Source: an uncultured Clostridia bacterium
GTDB taxonomy: Bacteria > Bacillota > Clostridia > Christensenellales > UBA1242
Reading direction: 5' to 3'
Assembly: GCA_944377765.1 (NCBI GenBank)
Contig: CALWFX010000059.1
Span: forward strand, 1-15,896
DNA: 15,896 bases
Below are positions 6,232 to 14,038 of the stretch, piece after piece. The position numbers were made by a program, and so were the translations under genes. Within the stretch, counting starts at the first letter, position 1. Each line of letters opens with the position of its first letter. The notes beneath the pieces were generated by a model. The model searched no databases, had not been told where the DNA came from, and saw nothing but the letters and a program-made list of their open reading frames with translations.

Positions 6232-6549
6232 TTATTTATTTCTAAACTCAAGTTCATTGTTTGGGTATTCTTTTACGAATCTTTCGAAAATTCTAAAAAT
6301 AATTGCATATTGATAATCATCAAAACTTTTTTCTAATTTGATATTTTCTTTATCAAATCCTATAAAAACATATTTGATATTATCTAGTGAATAGTCCCAC
6401 AAGAACTCATTTAAAACATTTCCATTTAATGCCAAATCTTCAGGATGTAAACAATTTAAATCGTTCATGGCATCCATCTTTTTACAAATATCTCTATAAA
6501 AATCTTTGTAACTCTTATATTCGTTTCTATTAAAAATAATTTCTTTCAT
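6232..6549 (-). CDS. barstar A, probable cognate barnase inhibitor
   Basis: 105 residues from the ATG at 6549. I prefer this start to one 6 codons upstream because AAAGGAG sits 6 bases before it and it leaves an 11-base gap after the toxin stop. The protein has the barstar layout, and LWDY (Trp51, Asp52) aligns with Trp38-Asp39 of barstar; that Asp inserts among Arg83, Arg87 and His102 of barnase. It is the only one of the three barstar copies here that keeps the Asp, and it lies directly behind the only intact toxin, so it is the natural antidote. Its middle (residues 25-45) differs clearly from copies B and C. Confidence 0.85.
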   Translation of the reverse strand: MKEIIFNRNEYKSYKDFYRDICKKMDAMNDLNCLHPEDLALNGNVLNEFLWDYSLDNIKYVFIGFDKENIKLEKSFDDYQYAIIFRIFERFVKEYPNNELEFRNK

Positions 6550-6559
6550 CTTTACTCCT

Positions 6560-7132
6560 TTATACAACTAAATAGACTGTAACATTATTGCTTAAATGAT
6601 CAGGAGAATAAAACATCAACCCGTCATTTGAATAATATAGTCGAGCTGCACTTCTACTACCATTTTTATAATCTATATCGCACTCATACCAAATCCGACC
6701 ATCTTTTTCTGGTAAAATAATAGGATCATTATTGTATATATCACCTCCAATCATCATACCTGGTGCTTTTCCAGCTAAAGTATTTCTTTTTGAGTTCCAG
6801 CCATACTTCTCACGAGCTTCTTTTTTTGTGATATAGTAGTTAGGTAATTCTCCATAAAGTTTAAGCCATATATCAGGGCTTGGTTTTCGGTCTGAAATTG
6901 TTCCGATTGCAATAGTTTCAACATTTGTGTAATAACAATCGCAATGTGGATGAGCAGGAAGTTTTACTTCGCTTCCATTTTCATAAATTCTTTTGTTTCG
7001 CTCCGGACAATCTTTGCAAGGATTTAAACAACTGCCTCGATGTTGATACTGTAAAAAATTTGCCGTCAAACCGCTTGATTTATTAAAAAAGATATCAAGA
7101 GCTTTTCTAAACTCATCATCAAATACACTCAT
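6560..7132 (-). CDS. barnase-type ribonuclease toxin with MuF-like N-terminal module
   Basis: 190 residues. Residues 96-180 align almost without gaps to barnase: LPNYYITKKEA, GWNSKRNTLA, APG, IGGDIY, GRIW, YECDIDY, SR, AAR and SPDH. All key residues are present: Lys103 (barnase Lys27), Asp131 (Asp54), general base Glu150 (Glu73), Arg160 (Arg83), Arg164 (Arg87) and general acid His179 (His102). It should therefore cleave single-stranded RNA. Residues 35-68 hold CX3CX2C, then LPAHPHCDCYY, resembling the metal-binding end of phage MuF head proteins that often carry C-terminal toxins. There is no signal peptide, unlike secreted barnase. It heads a five-gene operon with barstar A next. The start follows AAGGAG by an unusually long 13 bases. 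Confidence 0.9.
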   Translation of the reverse strand: MSVFDDEFRKALDIFFNKSSGLTANFLQYQHRGSCLNPCKDCPERNKRIYENGSEVKLPAHPHCDCYYTNVETIAIGTISDRKPSPDIWLKLYGELPNYYITKKEAREKYGWNSKRNTLAGKAPGMMIGGDIYNNDPIILPEKDGRIWYECDIDYKNGSRSAARLYYSNDGLMFYSPDHLSNNVTVYLVV

Positions 7133-7242
7133 ATTTTAACATATTCTCCTTTTAATTAAAAATAATTTGAAACATAAAGAGAATATATCTAAATTTTTGA
7201 TATTTCAATGTTTTATGACAGTTTTTGTTATATAAAATCATT
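7133..7242. repeat. duplicated toxin-promoter region, copy 2
   Basis: This is the 110-base partner of 2834-2942. It also forms the space between the - strand toxin operon and cwlD (+), and it ends 19 bases before the cwlD ATG, inside the proposed cwlD promoter. Because this copy heads an intact toxin, it is the better candidate for the source of the duplication. Confidence 0.85.
7180..7208 (-). promoter_or_regulatory. promoter of the barnase/barstar operon
   Basis: On the - strand, TTGAAA (7208-7203), a 17-base spacer and TATTCT (7185-7180). It lies about 50 bases upstream of the toxin ATG and ahead of an AAAGGAGA ribosome site. No obvious operator palindrome is visible. Confidence 0.55.
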
Positions 7243-7253
7243 TTGTTTAATAA
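7225..7253 (+). promoter_or_regulatory. possible promoter of cwlD
   Basis: TTGTTA (7225-7230), a 17-base spacer and TAATAA (7248-7253), 8 bases before the cwlD ATG. The -10 match is weak. A sporulation sigma factor would be expected for cwlD, but I see no clear sigma-E or sigma-G element. Confidence 0.3.
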
Positions 7254-7261
7254 AATAGTGT

Positions 7262-7951
7262 ATGAAATTTTTGACGATTAGAAGGCGAGCCCTGTTTATT
7301 TTTGTTGCCATTTTGGTTTTTGTTTCTTTAGTTTTTGGAATGGTTTTTGCAGTCAATGCAACAAGTTCGCCCAAGCCAGCCTACACCATTGTGATAGATG
7401 CAGGACATGGCGGACGAGATGGCGGGGCAGTTGGAAAGGTAACAGGGGTAACAGAAAGTTATCTTAATTTGCAATATGCTCTTAAACTTAAAGAATTATG
7501 TGAAGATTATGGGTTTAATGTTGTTTTGACAAGAAAGGATATGAATGGACTGTATTCTGCTTTTGCTTCAAACAAAAAGAAAAGTGAGATGTTGAAAAGG
7601 CAAGAAATCATTGAAAAATCTAATGCAAATTTGGTTGTAAGTCTTCATATGAACAGCACAAAAATATCATCTGCTCGTGGGGCACAAGTGTTTTATAGGG
7701 ATGGTTTTTCACAAGGGGGAAGTTTGGCTGGAAGTGTTCAAACAGCACTTAACGAAGAAATCGAATATGCAAAAAAAACTGCAAAAACAGGAGATTTTTA
7801 CATTTTGAACTGCACTGACATTCCAAGCATTTTGGTTGAATGCGGTTTTTTGTCAAATGTGGAAGAAGAAATTTTGTTGCAGGATGATGACTATATCACA
7901 AAATTTTGTAATGCTCTTCTTTATGGTATTTTAACTTATTTTACAATGTGA
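7262..7951 (+). CDS. cwlD: N-acetylmuramoyl-L-alanine amidase, CwlD type
   Basis: 229 residues (Bacillus CwlD is about the same length). Residues 9-31 form an uncleaved or cleaved export signal. An Amidase_3 domain fills the rest: VIDAGHGG with zinc ligand His49, Glu65 in VTES, His129 in SLHMN, and catalytic Glu203 in VECGFLSN. The phrase GDFYILNCTDIPS before the catalytic Glu is typical of CwlD. This zinc enzyme removes the stem peptide from muramic acid, the first step toward the muramic-lactam of spore cortex that germination enzymes recognise. The neighbouring spoIIE supports the sporulation role. No Shine-Dalgarno is visible; an in-frame TAG lies two codons upstream, which fixes the ATG. 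A vegetative wall amidase is the alternative. Confidence 0.82.
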   Translation: MKFLTIRRRALFIFVAILVFVSLVFGMVFAVNATSSPKPAYTIVIDAGHGGRDGGAVGKVTGVTESYLNLQYALKLKELCEDYGFNVVLTRKDMNGLYSAFASNKKKSEMLKRQEIIEKSNANLVVSLHMNSTKISSARGAQVFYRDGFSQGGSLAGSVQTALNEEIEYAKKTAKTGDFYILNCTDIPSILVECGFLSNVEEEILLQDDDYITKFCNALLYGILTYFTM

Positions 7952-7960
7952 AATAAGAAA

Positions 7961-7971
7961 TTGTCAGAAAA
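7961..7971 (+). promoter_or_regulatory. Spo0A-box-like site upstream of spoIIE
   Basis: TTGTCAGAAAA, one or two mismatches from the Spo0A box (TTTTGTCRAAA in outline). It lies about 30 bases upstream of the -35 element. Spo0A-phosphate activates spoIIE in Bacillus. Confidence 0.4.
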
Positions 7972-7997
7972 TGCAGTAAAATCAACAAAAAAATGTG

Positions 7998-8032
7998 TTT
8001 TTTGACAAAAATAATCAAATTTTTCTTATAAT
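7998..8032 (+). promoter_or_regulatory. spoIIE promoter with Spo0A box over the -35 element
   Basis: TTGACA (8002-8007) and TATAAT (8027-8032) are both perfect but are separated by 19 bases, longer than the usual 17. The complement of 7998-8010 reads TTTTGTCAAAAAA, a good Spo0A box overlapping the -35. Overlong sigma-A promoters activated by Spo0A-phosphate bound at the -35 are the known design at spoIIE and spoIIG. Confidence 0.6.
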
Positions 8033-8071
8033 TTAAAATTTATAAAGTCTTACAATCATTATGAGGTTGTA

Positions 8072-10369
8072 ATGAAAAAGATAGGATTTAATAAGTTTTT
8101 AAATTATTTAATCAAATTTGTGGCATATATTTTTTTATTTTTTGTTCTCTTTAAAGCAGGGGTAAATGCTGTTTTATTTCCTTTTGCATTCGGAATGCTT
8201 TTTGCTCTTGCTTGGGCAAATCAAAAAGTTTATCTTTTGGTTCCTGCTTATTTAGTTGCGGGACTTGTGAATTCTTTCAATTTTGAAAATGCCATGGGAC
8301 TTTTGGTGTGCGTTCTTTTTTTGATTGTTCCATATTTTATTCACGTGCTTTGCAAAAAAAATATGCGTAAATGGGAGTTTTTGATATATGCTCCATTAAG
8401 CCAAATTGGAAATTTGGTGTTTGAAATTTTGTCTGGCTTTTCTCCAATTTTTTCTGTTGTCAACATTGTTCTTGGAACACTTTATATGTATTGTGCTATC
8501 ATTATTTTTGAAGCATTCATCATTCGTGGTTTCGCAAACAAGTTGACAAGTTTGGAATTAGTTTCGCTGTTTTTGCTTGTTGCAAGTTTAAGTGCTGGTT
8601 TTGTAAATTTAAATATTGGAAATTTTTCTTTAGTAAAACTTTTTGTTTCATTTGTGATGCTGGTTTTTGCCTATTCTTCCACTGCAAATTTAACACTATT
8701 AGTGGCTATCACTTCGGCTGTTGGCACACTTATTGCAACCAACAATCCAATGTATGTTACACCTTTTGTGCTTTGGGCGATGTGTGCTTTACTTTTTAAA
8801 AATCATCACAAAATTTTTATGTCAGTAGGAGTAATCTGCATTGAAATTATCAACGGGTTGTATTTCAATTTGTATGCTACTTTTGATGTAATTTCAATTT
8901 TACCAGTGTTAATTTCTGTTGTTGCTTTTCTTCTTTTACCTAAAAAAGTGTTAAATGAAATTGCAGTTATTTTTAATTTGTCAAAAGATAGGCTGGCAAT
9001 GAAAAATGTGGTCAATCGCAACAGGGAACTTCTTTTTAAACGCCTTGGAAATTTGTCGGAAGTGTTTAATGATATGAATATAATTTACAGGCAGATGATT
9101 AAGAAAAATATGTCTAAGGAAGATGTTGTAAAAATTTTGAATGACGAGATTAAAAGCAAAATTTGTGCATATTGTCCTGAAAGAAATCATTGTCACAGAA
9201 CCTTTGCCGAAGATACAAAAAAGGTATTTGATGAACTTATTACAATTGCTTTTGACAGGGGAAAGGTAACTTTGTTGGATATACCATCATATTTAACATC
9301 AAGATGTAAACAAACAACAGCAATTCTTGGCAGTGTGAACACCTTGACGCAACAATATAAAAAATATATCTCTATGCTAAGTGATGTAGATACAAGCAAA
9401 GTGATAATTGCCGATCAACTTTTGGGAGTTTCCAAGGTTATTAAAAGTTTGTCAAATGAAGTTGAAAGCAATGTGTCTTTTGATACTGTCAGAGAAAACA
9501 AAATTTTGGATGAATTAACTTATCATAATATTATTTGTATCGATGCGGTTGTGTTTGAAAGAGATATTCACACTTTGGTTGCCTCGTTGGTTGTGAGAAC
9601 GAGCGACAGTGAAAAGCCAAGAATTGTTAATTGTGTGTCAAAAATTTGTGGTTGCAAAATGGCTATCTATGAAATGTTTCCAAGTTCTCGACCTAACTAT
9701 ATGGTGGTTAATTTAAAAACTGCTCCGCGTTTTGAGTGTATGTTTGGAATTGCACAAAAAACAAAAGAAGGTTCTCCTAAATCAGGCGACACATACACAA
9801 TTTTAAAACTTGATGGCGATAAAATTTTGTTTGCAATAAGTGATGGTATGGGAAGTGGTGAAAAGGCGGAAAATGTCAGCGAGTTGTCAATTTCGTTGAT
9901 TGAAAATTTTTATAAAGCTGGTTTTGACAATGATATAATTTTATCCACAGTTAACAAACTTTTAAATTTGCACAAGGAAGATATTTTTTCTGCACTGGAC
10001 ATTGGGGTCTTAGATTTAAAAAATGGTATTCTAGATTTTGTTAAAATGGCAAGTCCAGTGACATATATTTTAAACGAAAATGAAGTTAAAAAAGTGGAAT
10101 CAAATTCTTTGCCGATGGGAATAGTTACAGATATAAGCCCGATAACCAAAAAAGAAGTTATTTCTGCTGATGATTATATTGTTATGGTTTCAGATGGTAT
10201 AAGTGATAGTTTTGAAAATGATGAAGTCTTTATGGAAGAGATAAAAACTATCAAACCTTCCAATCCACAACAATTTGCTGATGAAATTTTGGAAAGGGCA
10301 TTGTCGAAGAATAAGGGGTATGCTGTTGACGATTTAACTGTTCTAATAATTAAAATTTTTGAAAATTAG
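8072..10369 (+). CDS. spoIIE: stage II sporulation protein E, phosphatase
   Basis: 765 residues (about 830 in Bacillus). Residues about 10-305 hold many hydrophobic helices, the polytopic membrane domain. The middle (about 305-560) is the regulatory and FtsZ-linked region, with a Cys cluster CAYCPERNHC (365-374) typical of SpoIIE. The C-terminal PP2C domain carries ISDGMGSGE (Asp591), TVNKLLNL, LPMGIV, VMVSDGISD and the final metal site VDDLTV (Asp753, Asp754). SpoIIE dephosphorylates the anti-anti-sigma factor SpoIIAA in the forespore, releasing sigma-F. The ATG follows GAGG at 5 bases. The gene has its own Spo0A-type promoter and lies between cwlD and tilS. Assignment is secure. Confidence 0.95.
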   Translation: MKKIGFNKFLNYLIKFVAYIFLFFVLFKAGVNAVLFPFAFGMLFALAWANQKVYLLVPAYLVAGLVNSFNFENAMGLLVCVLFLIVPYFIHVLCKKNMRKWEFLIYAPLSQIGNLVFEILSGFSPIFSVVNIVLGTLYMYCAIIIFEAFIIRGFANKLTSLELVSLFLLVASLSAGFVNLNIGNFSLVKLFVSFVMLVFAYSSTANLTLLVAITSAVGTLIATNNPMYVTPFVLWAMCALLFKNHHKIFMSVGVICIEIINGLYFNLYATFDVISILPVLISVVAFLLLPKKVLNEIAVIFNLSKDRLAMKNVVNRNRELLFKRLGNLSEVFNDMNIIYRQMIKKNMSKEDVVKILNDEIKSKICAYCPERNHCHRTFAEDTKKVFDELITIAFDRGKVTLLDIPSYLTSRCKQTTAILGSVNTLTQQYKKYISMLSDVDTSKVIIADQLLGVSKVIKSLSNEVESNVSFDTVRENKILDELTYHNIICIDAVVFERDIHTLVASLVVRTSDSEKPRIVNCVSKICGCKMAIYEMFPSSRPNYMVVNLKTAPRFECMFGIAQKTKEGSPKSGDTYTILKLDGDKILFAISDGMGSGEKAENVSELSISLIENFYKAGFDNDIILSTVNKLLNLHKEDIFSALDIGVLDLKNGILDFVKMASPVTYILNENEVKKVESNSLPMGIVTDISPITKKEVISADDYIVMVSDGISDSFENDEVFMEEIKTIKPSNPQQFADEILERALSKNKGYAVDDLTVLIIKIFEN

Positions 10370-10439
10370 GCTAAAGTCACATAAAAATTAGAAAAAAATC
10401 AAAAAAATATTGTTTTTTATACATTTTTTAAAAAATATA

Positions 10440-10468
10440 TTGTTTTTTCCACTTTTATAATGTATAAT
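10440..10468 (+). promoter_or_regulatory. promoter of tilS
   Basis: TTGTTT (10440-10445), a 17-base spacer and TATAAT (10463-10468), about 34 bases before the tilS ATG. The 12-base string ATATTGTTTTTT covering this -35 also occurs 30 bases upstream at 10407-10418. No terminator is visible between spoIIE and this promoter. Confidence 0.55.
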
Positions 10469-10502
10469 AATTATAACAATTAGTTATTTAAAGGATAAAA
10501 CT

Positions 10503-11834
10503 ATGGAAAAAATAATAGATTTTATTAAGGAAAACAAATTGACAAAACCGGGGGAAGTTATCGGTGTTGGCGTTAGTGGTGGAGTTGACTCAATGTGTCT
10601 ACTTCACTATTTAAATTCAATCAAAGATAAACTTGATATTGAAGTTGTTGGAATTCATATCAATCATGGTATCCGCGAAGAAAGTTATGATGAAGCAAAG
10701 TTTGTTTTGGAAAAGTGCAAGGAAATGGGAATAAGATGCTACAAATTTACAATAGATTCTGTTAAACTTGCAAAAGATAAAAAGTTAAGTTTGGAAACAG
10801 CGGCACGCGAAGGAAGATATGGTGTTTTTGAAGCCTTAATCAAAAAGGATATAGTTGATAAAATTGCACTTGCTCATCATCAAAGTGATCAAGCGGAAAC
10901 AATTTTGATGCATATTTTTAGGGGGGCTGGCACAAGTGGAGCCAAAGGAATGGAGCCTATTCGTGATGGAATATACATTCGTCCAATGCTTGATGTTTCC
11001 AAAGAAGAAATTTTAGATTATGCTTCAATCAACGACATTGACTATGTTGAAGATAACAGCAATCAGGATAACACTTACAATCGAAATTTTATGCGCAATG
11101 TTGTTATGAAGGAAATTTTGTCTCGCTGGCCAAACGCCATTGAAGCAATTAACAATTTTTCAAAAACAGTTTGCGAAGATGATGATTATATAAACAAAAA
11201 TCTTGACTTGAATTGTTTGATTGTTGACAATAAGACCGTGCAATTGCCTTGCAGTATTTTCAAACTTCACAGTGCAATCTACACTCGTTTAGTGTTTAAA
11301 GCACTTTCAATTATTGGTGTAAATCGTGATATTGAAAGAAAACATATTGAAATAATAAAAAACCTTGCTTTAAATCTTGAAAATGGTAAAAAAGTTAAAT
11401 TACCACTTGATGTTACAATAACAAAGGAATATGGTTTTTTGACATTTGAAAATGTTTATGTGGAAAAACCAACCCTTAAAAAGCCAAACAGATGCATCAC
11501 TTTTAATGTTGAAGGTTTTGGTTCTATTACAGTTAAAAGAGTTAAAACTAGCATGATGAATAAAGGCGACAACACGCTATATTTTGATTATAGAAAAGTA
11601 CCTAAGGATGCAGTTTGGAGATTTAGAGAAGAAGGGGATGTTTTTGAGAAATTTGGCGGTGGAACCAAGAAACTAAAATCGATTTTCATAGATAAAAAAA
11701 TACCAGTTCGAAAGCGTGATTTTATTCCTGTGCTTGCAAGCGAAAATGAAGTTTATGTTATTGCAGGTGTGGCAATCTCAGAAAAAGTTAGAGTGGAAAA
11801 TGTTCCAACTTGTTTTGCTGTTACTGTTGAATAA
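10503..11834 (+). CDS. tilS: tRNA(Ile)-lysidine synthetase
   Basis: 443 residues. The N-terminal PP-loop ATPase has VSGGVDS (24-30), HINHGIRE (52-59), AAREGRYGVF (110-119), ALAHHQSDQAET (122-133) and RGAGTSGAKGM (140-150), all TilS signatures. The C-terminal domain (about 370-440) has GGGTKKLKSIFIDKKIP and a VAGVAISE-like strand, matching the TilS C-terminal tRNA-binding region. TilS adenylates C34 of the CAU-anticodon isoleucine tRNA and attaches lysine, changing its decoding from AUG to AUA. The gene is normally essential. An AAAGGA site precedes the ATG. In Bacillus tilS lies shortly after spoIIE, followed by hprT and ftsH; here the order stops at tilS. Confidence 0.95.
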   Translation: MEKIIDFIKENKLTKPGEVIGVGVSGGVDSMCLLHYLNSIKDKLDIEVVGIHINHGIREESYDEAKFVLEKCKEMGIRCYKFTIDSVKLAKDKKLSLETAAREGRYGVFEALIKKDIVDKIALAHHQSDQAETILMHIFRGAGTSGAKGMEPIRDGIYIRPMLDVSKEEILDYASINDIDYVEDNSNQDNTYNRNFMRNVVMKEILSRWPNAIEAINNFSKTVCEDDDYINKNLDLNCLIVDNKTVQLPCSIFKLHSAIYTRLVFKALSIIGVNRDIERKHIEIIKNLALNLENGKKVKLPLDVTITKEYGFLTFENVYVEKPTLKKPNRCITFNVEGFGSITVKRVKTSMMNKGDNTLYFDYRKVPKDAVWRFREEGDVFEKFGGGTKKLKSIFIDKKIPVRKRDFIPVLASENEVYVIAGVAISEKVRVENVPTCFAVTVE

Positions 11835-11843
11835 AACTAAATA

Positions 11844-11876
11844 AAAGCATATCAATTTTTGATATGCTTTTTTATA
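11844..11876. terminator. strong hairpin terminator after tilS
   Basis: AAAGCATATCAA (11844-11855) pairs perfectly with TTGATATGCTTT (11859-11870), followed by TTTTATAAAAT on the + strand. On the - strand it is followed by a T-rich run, so it may also catch transcripts of the convergent propeller-like gene. Confidence 0.85.
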
Positions 11877-11968
11877 AAATGCTAAAAATGTTTAAAAAAT
11901 TAGAAAATAATTGAAATTTATGCGAATTTTTTAAGTTTTTTATTTAAAATTAAAATTTTAAGCATTTT

Positions 11969-12973
11969 TTAAATGTTTAAACCTTCCAAATTCAAAGCAA
12001 AAACATTTGTTAAGTTATCACGAGTAAAGTATTTATATTTATTGCAAGCATTTTCAAAAAGAACATAAAGTGTATTATCTTTAAGGGTGATTTCTTCGCT
12101 CATGCATGGAGCTTTGATTGTTTTTACTGGGGTATCCAAAATGTATGTGTCAACTGCATTTTCAACACCTTCAAATGTTTTTTGAGTTGGGGTTGTGTTT
12201 AATATGTTATCATAGAAGTATAGATGTGAACTTGGAAGAGAATATGAAGTTGAGAGAATTATGTTATTGTCTGTTATAACCATTCCTTGAACAAGTGAAG
12301 GTGTGGAAATGGCAAGAACAGGTTGTAAGTTTTCAAGTCCATATTCGTTATTGTTGTTTATGTCATACATAAATGAAACTGCCTTATTTAAACCACTTTT
12401 TGTTTCAATGAAACGACTTTCATCTGTGTCGTAATTGCCTTCCCTATGGAATTCGCCGATTAAAAGTTTATTGTTGTATACTGTAACAAAGTCTGCTCCA
12501 TTTGGTGCTGTAAAATAATTTTCTATTAAAATTTCTTCTTTATTTTCGCAGTTTAAAACTTCATCATATTTAAAATAGTAAACAGTTTTATCTCCAACAA
12601 CCCAAACACCATTACCATCTGTGGCAACTCCACCGCAATGGCCAGCGTATGTAGTTTTTTGCTGTGTTTCATTATCAAGATATGCAAGAGTGAAATATTT
12701 TTCTGTTTGATTTGTTTCCCCATCAACAACATAAATGCGTGATGCTGAACCATTACTCATATATCCGCCAACAAGAAAAATATCGTTTTCTTCTTCGTGT
12801 GAAATGCCCTGTGGTGTAAAACCTTCATCAAGGCCTGCAACTTCAAATTCTTGAGTTGAGTTTTTGTAAAATTCAGAATAACTTTCTCCAAAGTAGTAGA
12901 CAATAGCAAAAATTGCAAATGCAACAAAAATTATAAGCATAATTATTGTTGTGGCTAATTTTCCTTTGCTCAT
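11969..12973 (-). CDS. membrane-anchored propeller-like extracellular protein
   Basis: 334 residues. Residues 7-28 form one transmembrane segment after a short positive N-terminus, leaving the rest outside. The exported part has repeated beta units with Gly/Asp turns (GFTPQGISHEEENDIFLVGGY, GVATDGNGVWVVGD, ADFVTVYNNKLLIGEF, VQGMVITDNNIILSTSY, KDNTLYVLFE, each described here by its core), fitting a beta-propeller. HCGG near residue 112 and paired cysteines suggest a disulphide or a metal. No catalytic triad is seen. It has a very strong AAGGAGGG ribosome site and its own promoter, and it diverges from degV. The family name is not known to me; surface binding or sugar/peptide handling would be guesses. 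Confidence 0.72.
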   Translation of the reverse strand: MSKGKLATTIIMLIIFVAFAIFAIVYYFGESYSEFYKNSTQEFEVAGLDEGFTPQGISHEEENDIFLVGGYMSNGSASRIYVVDGETNQTEKYFTLAYLDNETQQKTTYAGHCGGVATDGNGVWVVGDKTVYYFKYDEVLNCENKEEILIENYFTAPNGADFVTVYNNKLLIGEFHREGNYDTDESRFIETKSGLNKAVSFMYDINNNNEYGLENLQPVLAISTPSLVQGMVITDNNIILSTSYSLPSSHLYFYDNILNTTPTQKTFEGVENAVDTYILDTPVKTIKAPCMSEEITLKDNTLYVLFENACNKYKYFTRDNLTNVFALNLEGLNI

Positions 12974-12994
12974 ATACCCTCCTTAATTATTTTA

Positions 12995-13023
12995 ATTTTA
13001 TCATATACATAAAATTTTACCAA
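12995..13023 (-). promoter_or_regulatory. promoter of the propeller-like gene
   Basis: On the - strand, TTGGTA (13023-13018), a 17-base spacer and TAAAAT (13000-12995), about 21 bases before the ATG. Confidence 0.5.
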
Positions 13024-13066
13024 ATGTTTTTTCTATTAAAAAATTTTGAATTATACACTTTTTCTT

Positions 13067-13095
13067 TTGGATTTTTTCTTGCAATTTATTATAAT
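13067..13095 (+). promoter_or_regulatory. promoter of degV
   Basis: TTGGAT (13067-13072), a 17-base spacer and TATAAT (13090-13095), 17 bases before the ATG. Confidence 0.55.
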
Positions 13096-13112
13096 ATGTT
13101 AAAGGAGTGTAT

Positions 13113-13961
13113 ATGAAAATTGTCATTTCTGCAGAAAGCACTGTTGATTTACCTAAAGATTTATTGAAAAAATATGATATTCACACAATTCCATACACAA
13201 TAATTATGGGTAACAAAGAGTATTTTGATGGGGAAATTTTGCCTGAAGAAATTTTTAAACAGGTTGATGAAACCAAGGTTTTGCCAAAAACATCGGCAAT
13301 AAATGAACATCAGTATGAAGAATATTTTGAAAAACTAAAAAAAGAATATGATGCAGTTATTCATTTTTGTCTGTCAGGAGAAATTACATCTTCTTGCAAA
13401 AATGCTCAAAATGTGGCAGAAAAAATGGAAAATGTTTATGTTGTAGATTCAAAATCGCTTTCAACAGGCATTGCCCTTCTTGCGATATACGCAAGAACAC
13501 TTGCAGACAAAGGGGAAAAAGTGGAAGAAATTTTTAAAAAGGTTCAGTCTAGAGTGCCTTTTGTTCAGGCGAGTTTTGTTTTGAAAAAATTGGAATATCT
13601 TTATAAGGGTGGAAGATGCTCGGCTTTATCCTATTTTGGTGCAAATCTTTTGCATATTCGTCCACAAATCATTTTGAAAGACGGCAAAATGGGGCCATAT
13701 AAGAAGTATCGCGGAAATATGGATAAGGTTGTGAAAGATTATTGTAAAGACACTTTGGAAGAGTTTAATAATCCAGATTTGTTAGTTGGCTTTGTAACCT
13801 ACACAACAGCATCTGAAAAGATGCTTGAAGAAGCGAAGAAGAGTTTGCAAGAGCGTGGTTTTAAAACAATATACTGCACAAAAGCGGGTGCAACAATATC
13901 AAGCCATTGTGGAGAAAATACGCTTGGAATTTTGTATATCAATGATGGCGGAAAGGAATAA
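13113..13961 (+). CDS. DegV-family fatty-acid-binding protein
   Basis: 282 residues from the ATG at 13113. A GTG two codons earlier overlaps the GGAG ribosome site, so the ATG with 5-base spacing is preferred. DegV hallmarks: N-terminal VISAESTVDLP (Ser9, Thr10), PKTSAI (about 58-63), a fatty-acid-site-like SGEITSSCKNA, KKLEYLYKGGR and the C-terminal GATISSHCGENTLG. DegV/FakB proteins hold a fatty acid for the FakA kinase, feeding exogenous or recycled fatty acids into phospholipid synthesis. SGEITSSCKNA replaces the more usual SGTYQSA-type string, so the ligand may differ. The protein is cytoplasmic. It stands alone with its own promoter and terminator; no fakA is in this window. Confidence 0.9.
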   Translation: MKIVISAESTVDLPKDLLKKYDIHTIPYTIIMGNKEYFDGEILPEEIFKQVDETKVLPKTSAINEHQYEEYFEKLKKEYDAVIHFCLSGEITSSCKNAQNVAEKMENVYVVDSKSLSTGIALLAIYARTLADKGEKVEEIFKKVQSRVPFVQASFVLKKLEYLYKGGRCSALSYFGANLLHIRPQIILKDGKMGPYKKYRGNMDKVVKDYCKDTLEEFNNPDLLVGFVTYTTASEKMLEEAKKSLQERGFKTIYCTKAGATISSHCGENTLGILYINDGGKE

Positions 13962-13970
13962 AAATAAAGT

Positions 13971-13995
13971 AGGAATGCTTGTCATTCCTTTTTTA
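13971..13995 (+). terminator. terminator of degV
   Basis: AGGAATG (13971-13977) and CATTCCT (13983-13989) enclose CTTGT and are followed by TTTTTTATT. Confidence 0.8.
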
Positions 13996-14038
13996 TTATA
14001 TAAAGAATTTATTATTTTATTTTGCACATATTAAAGAT

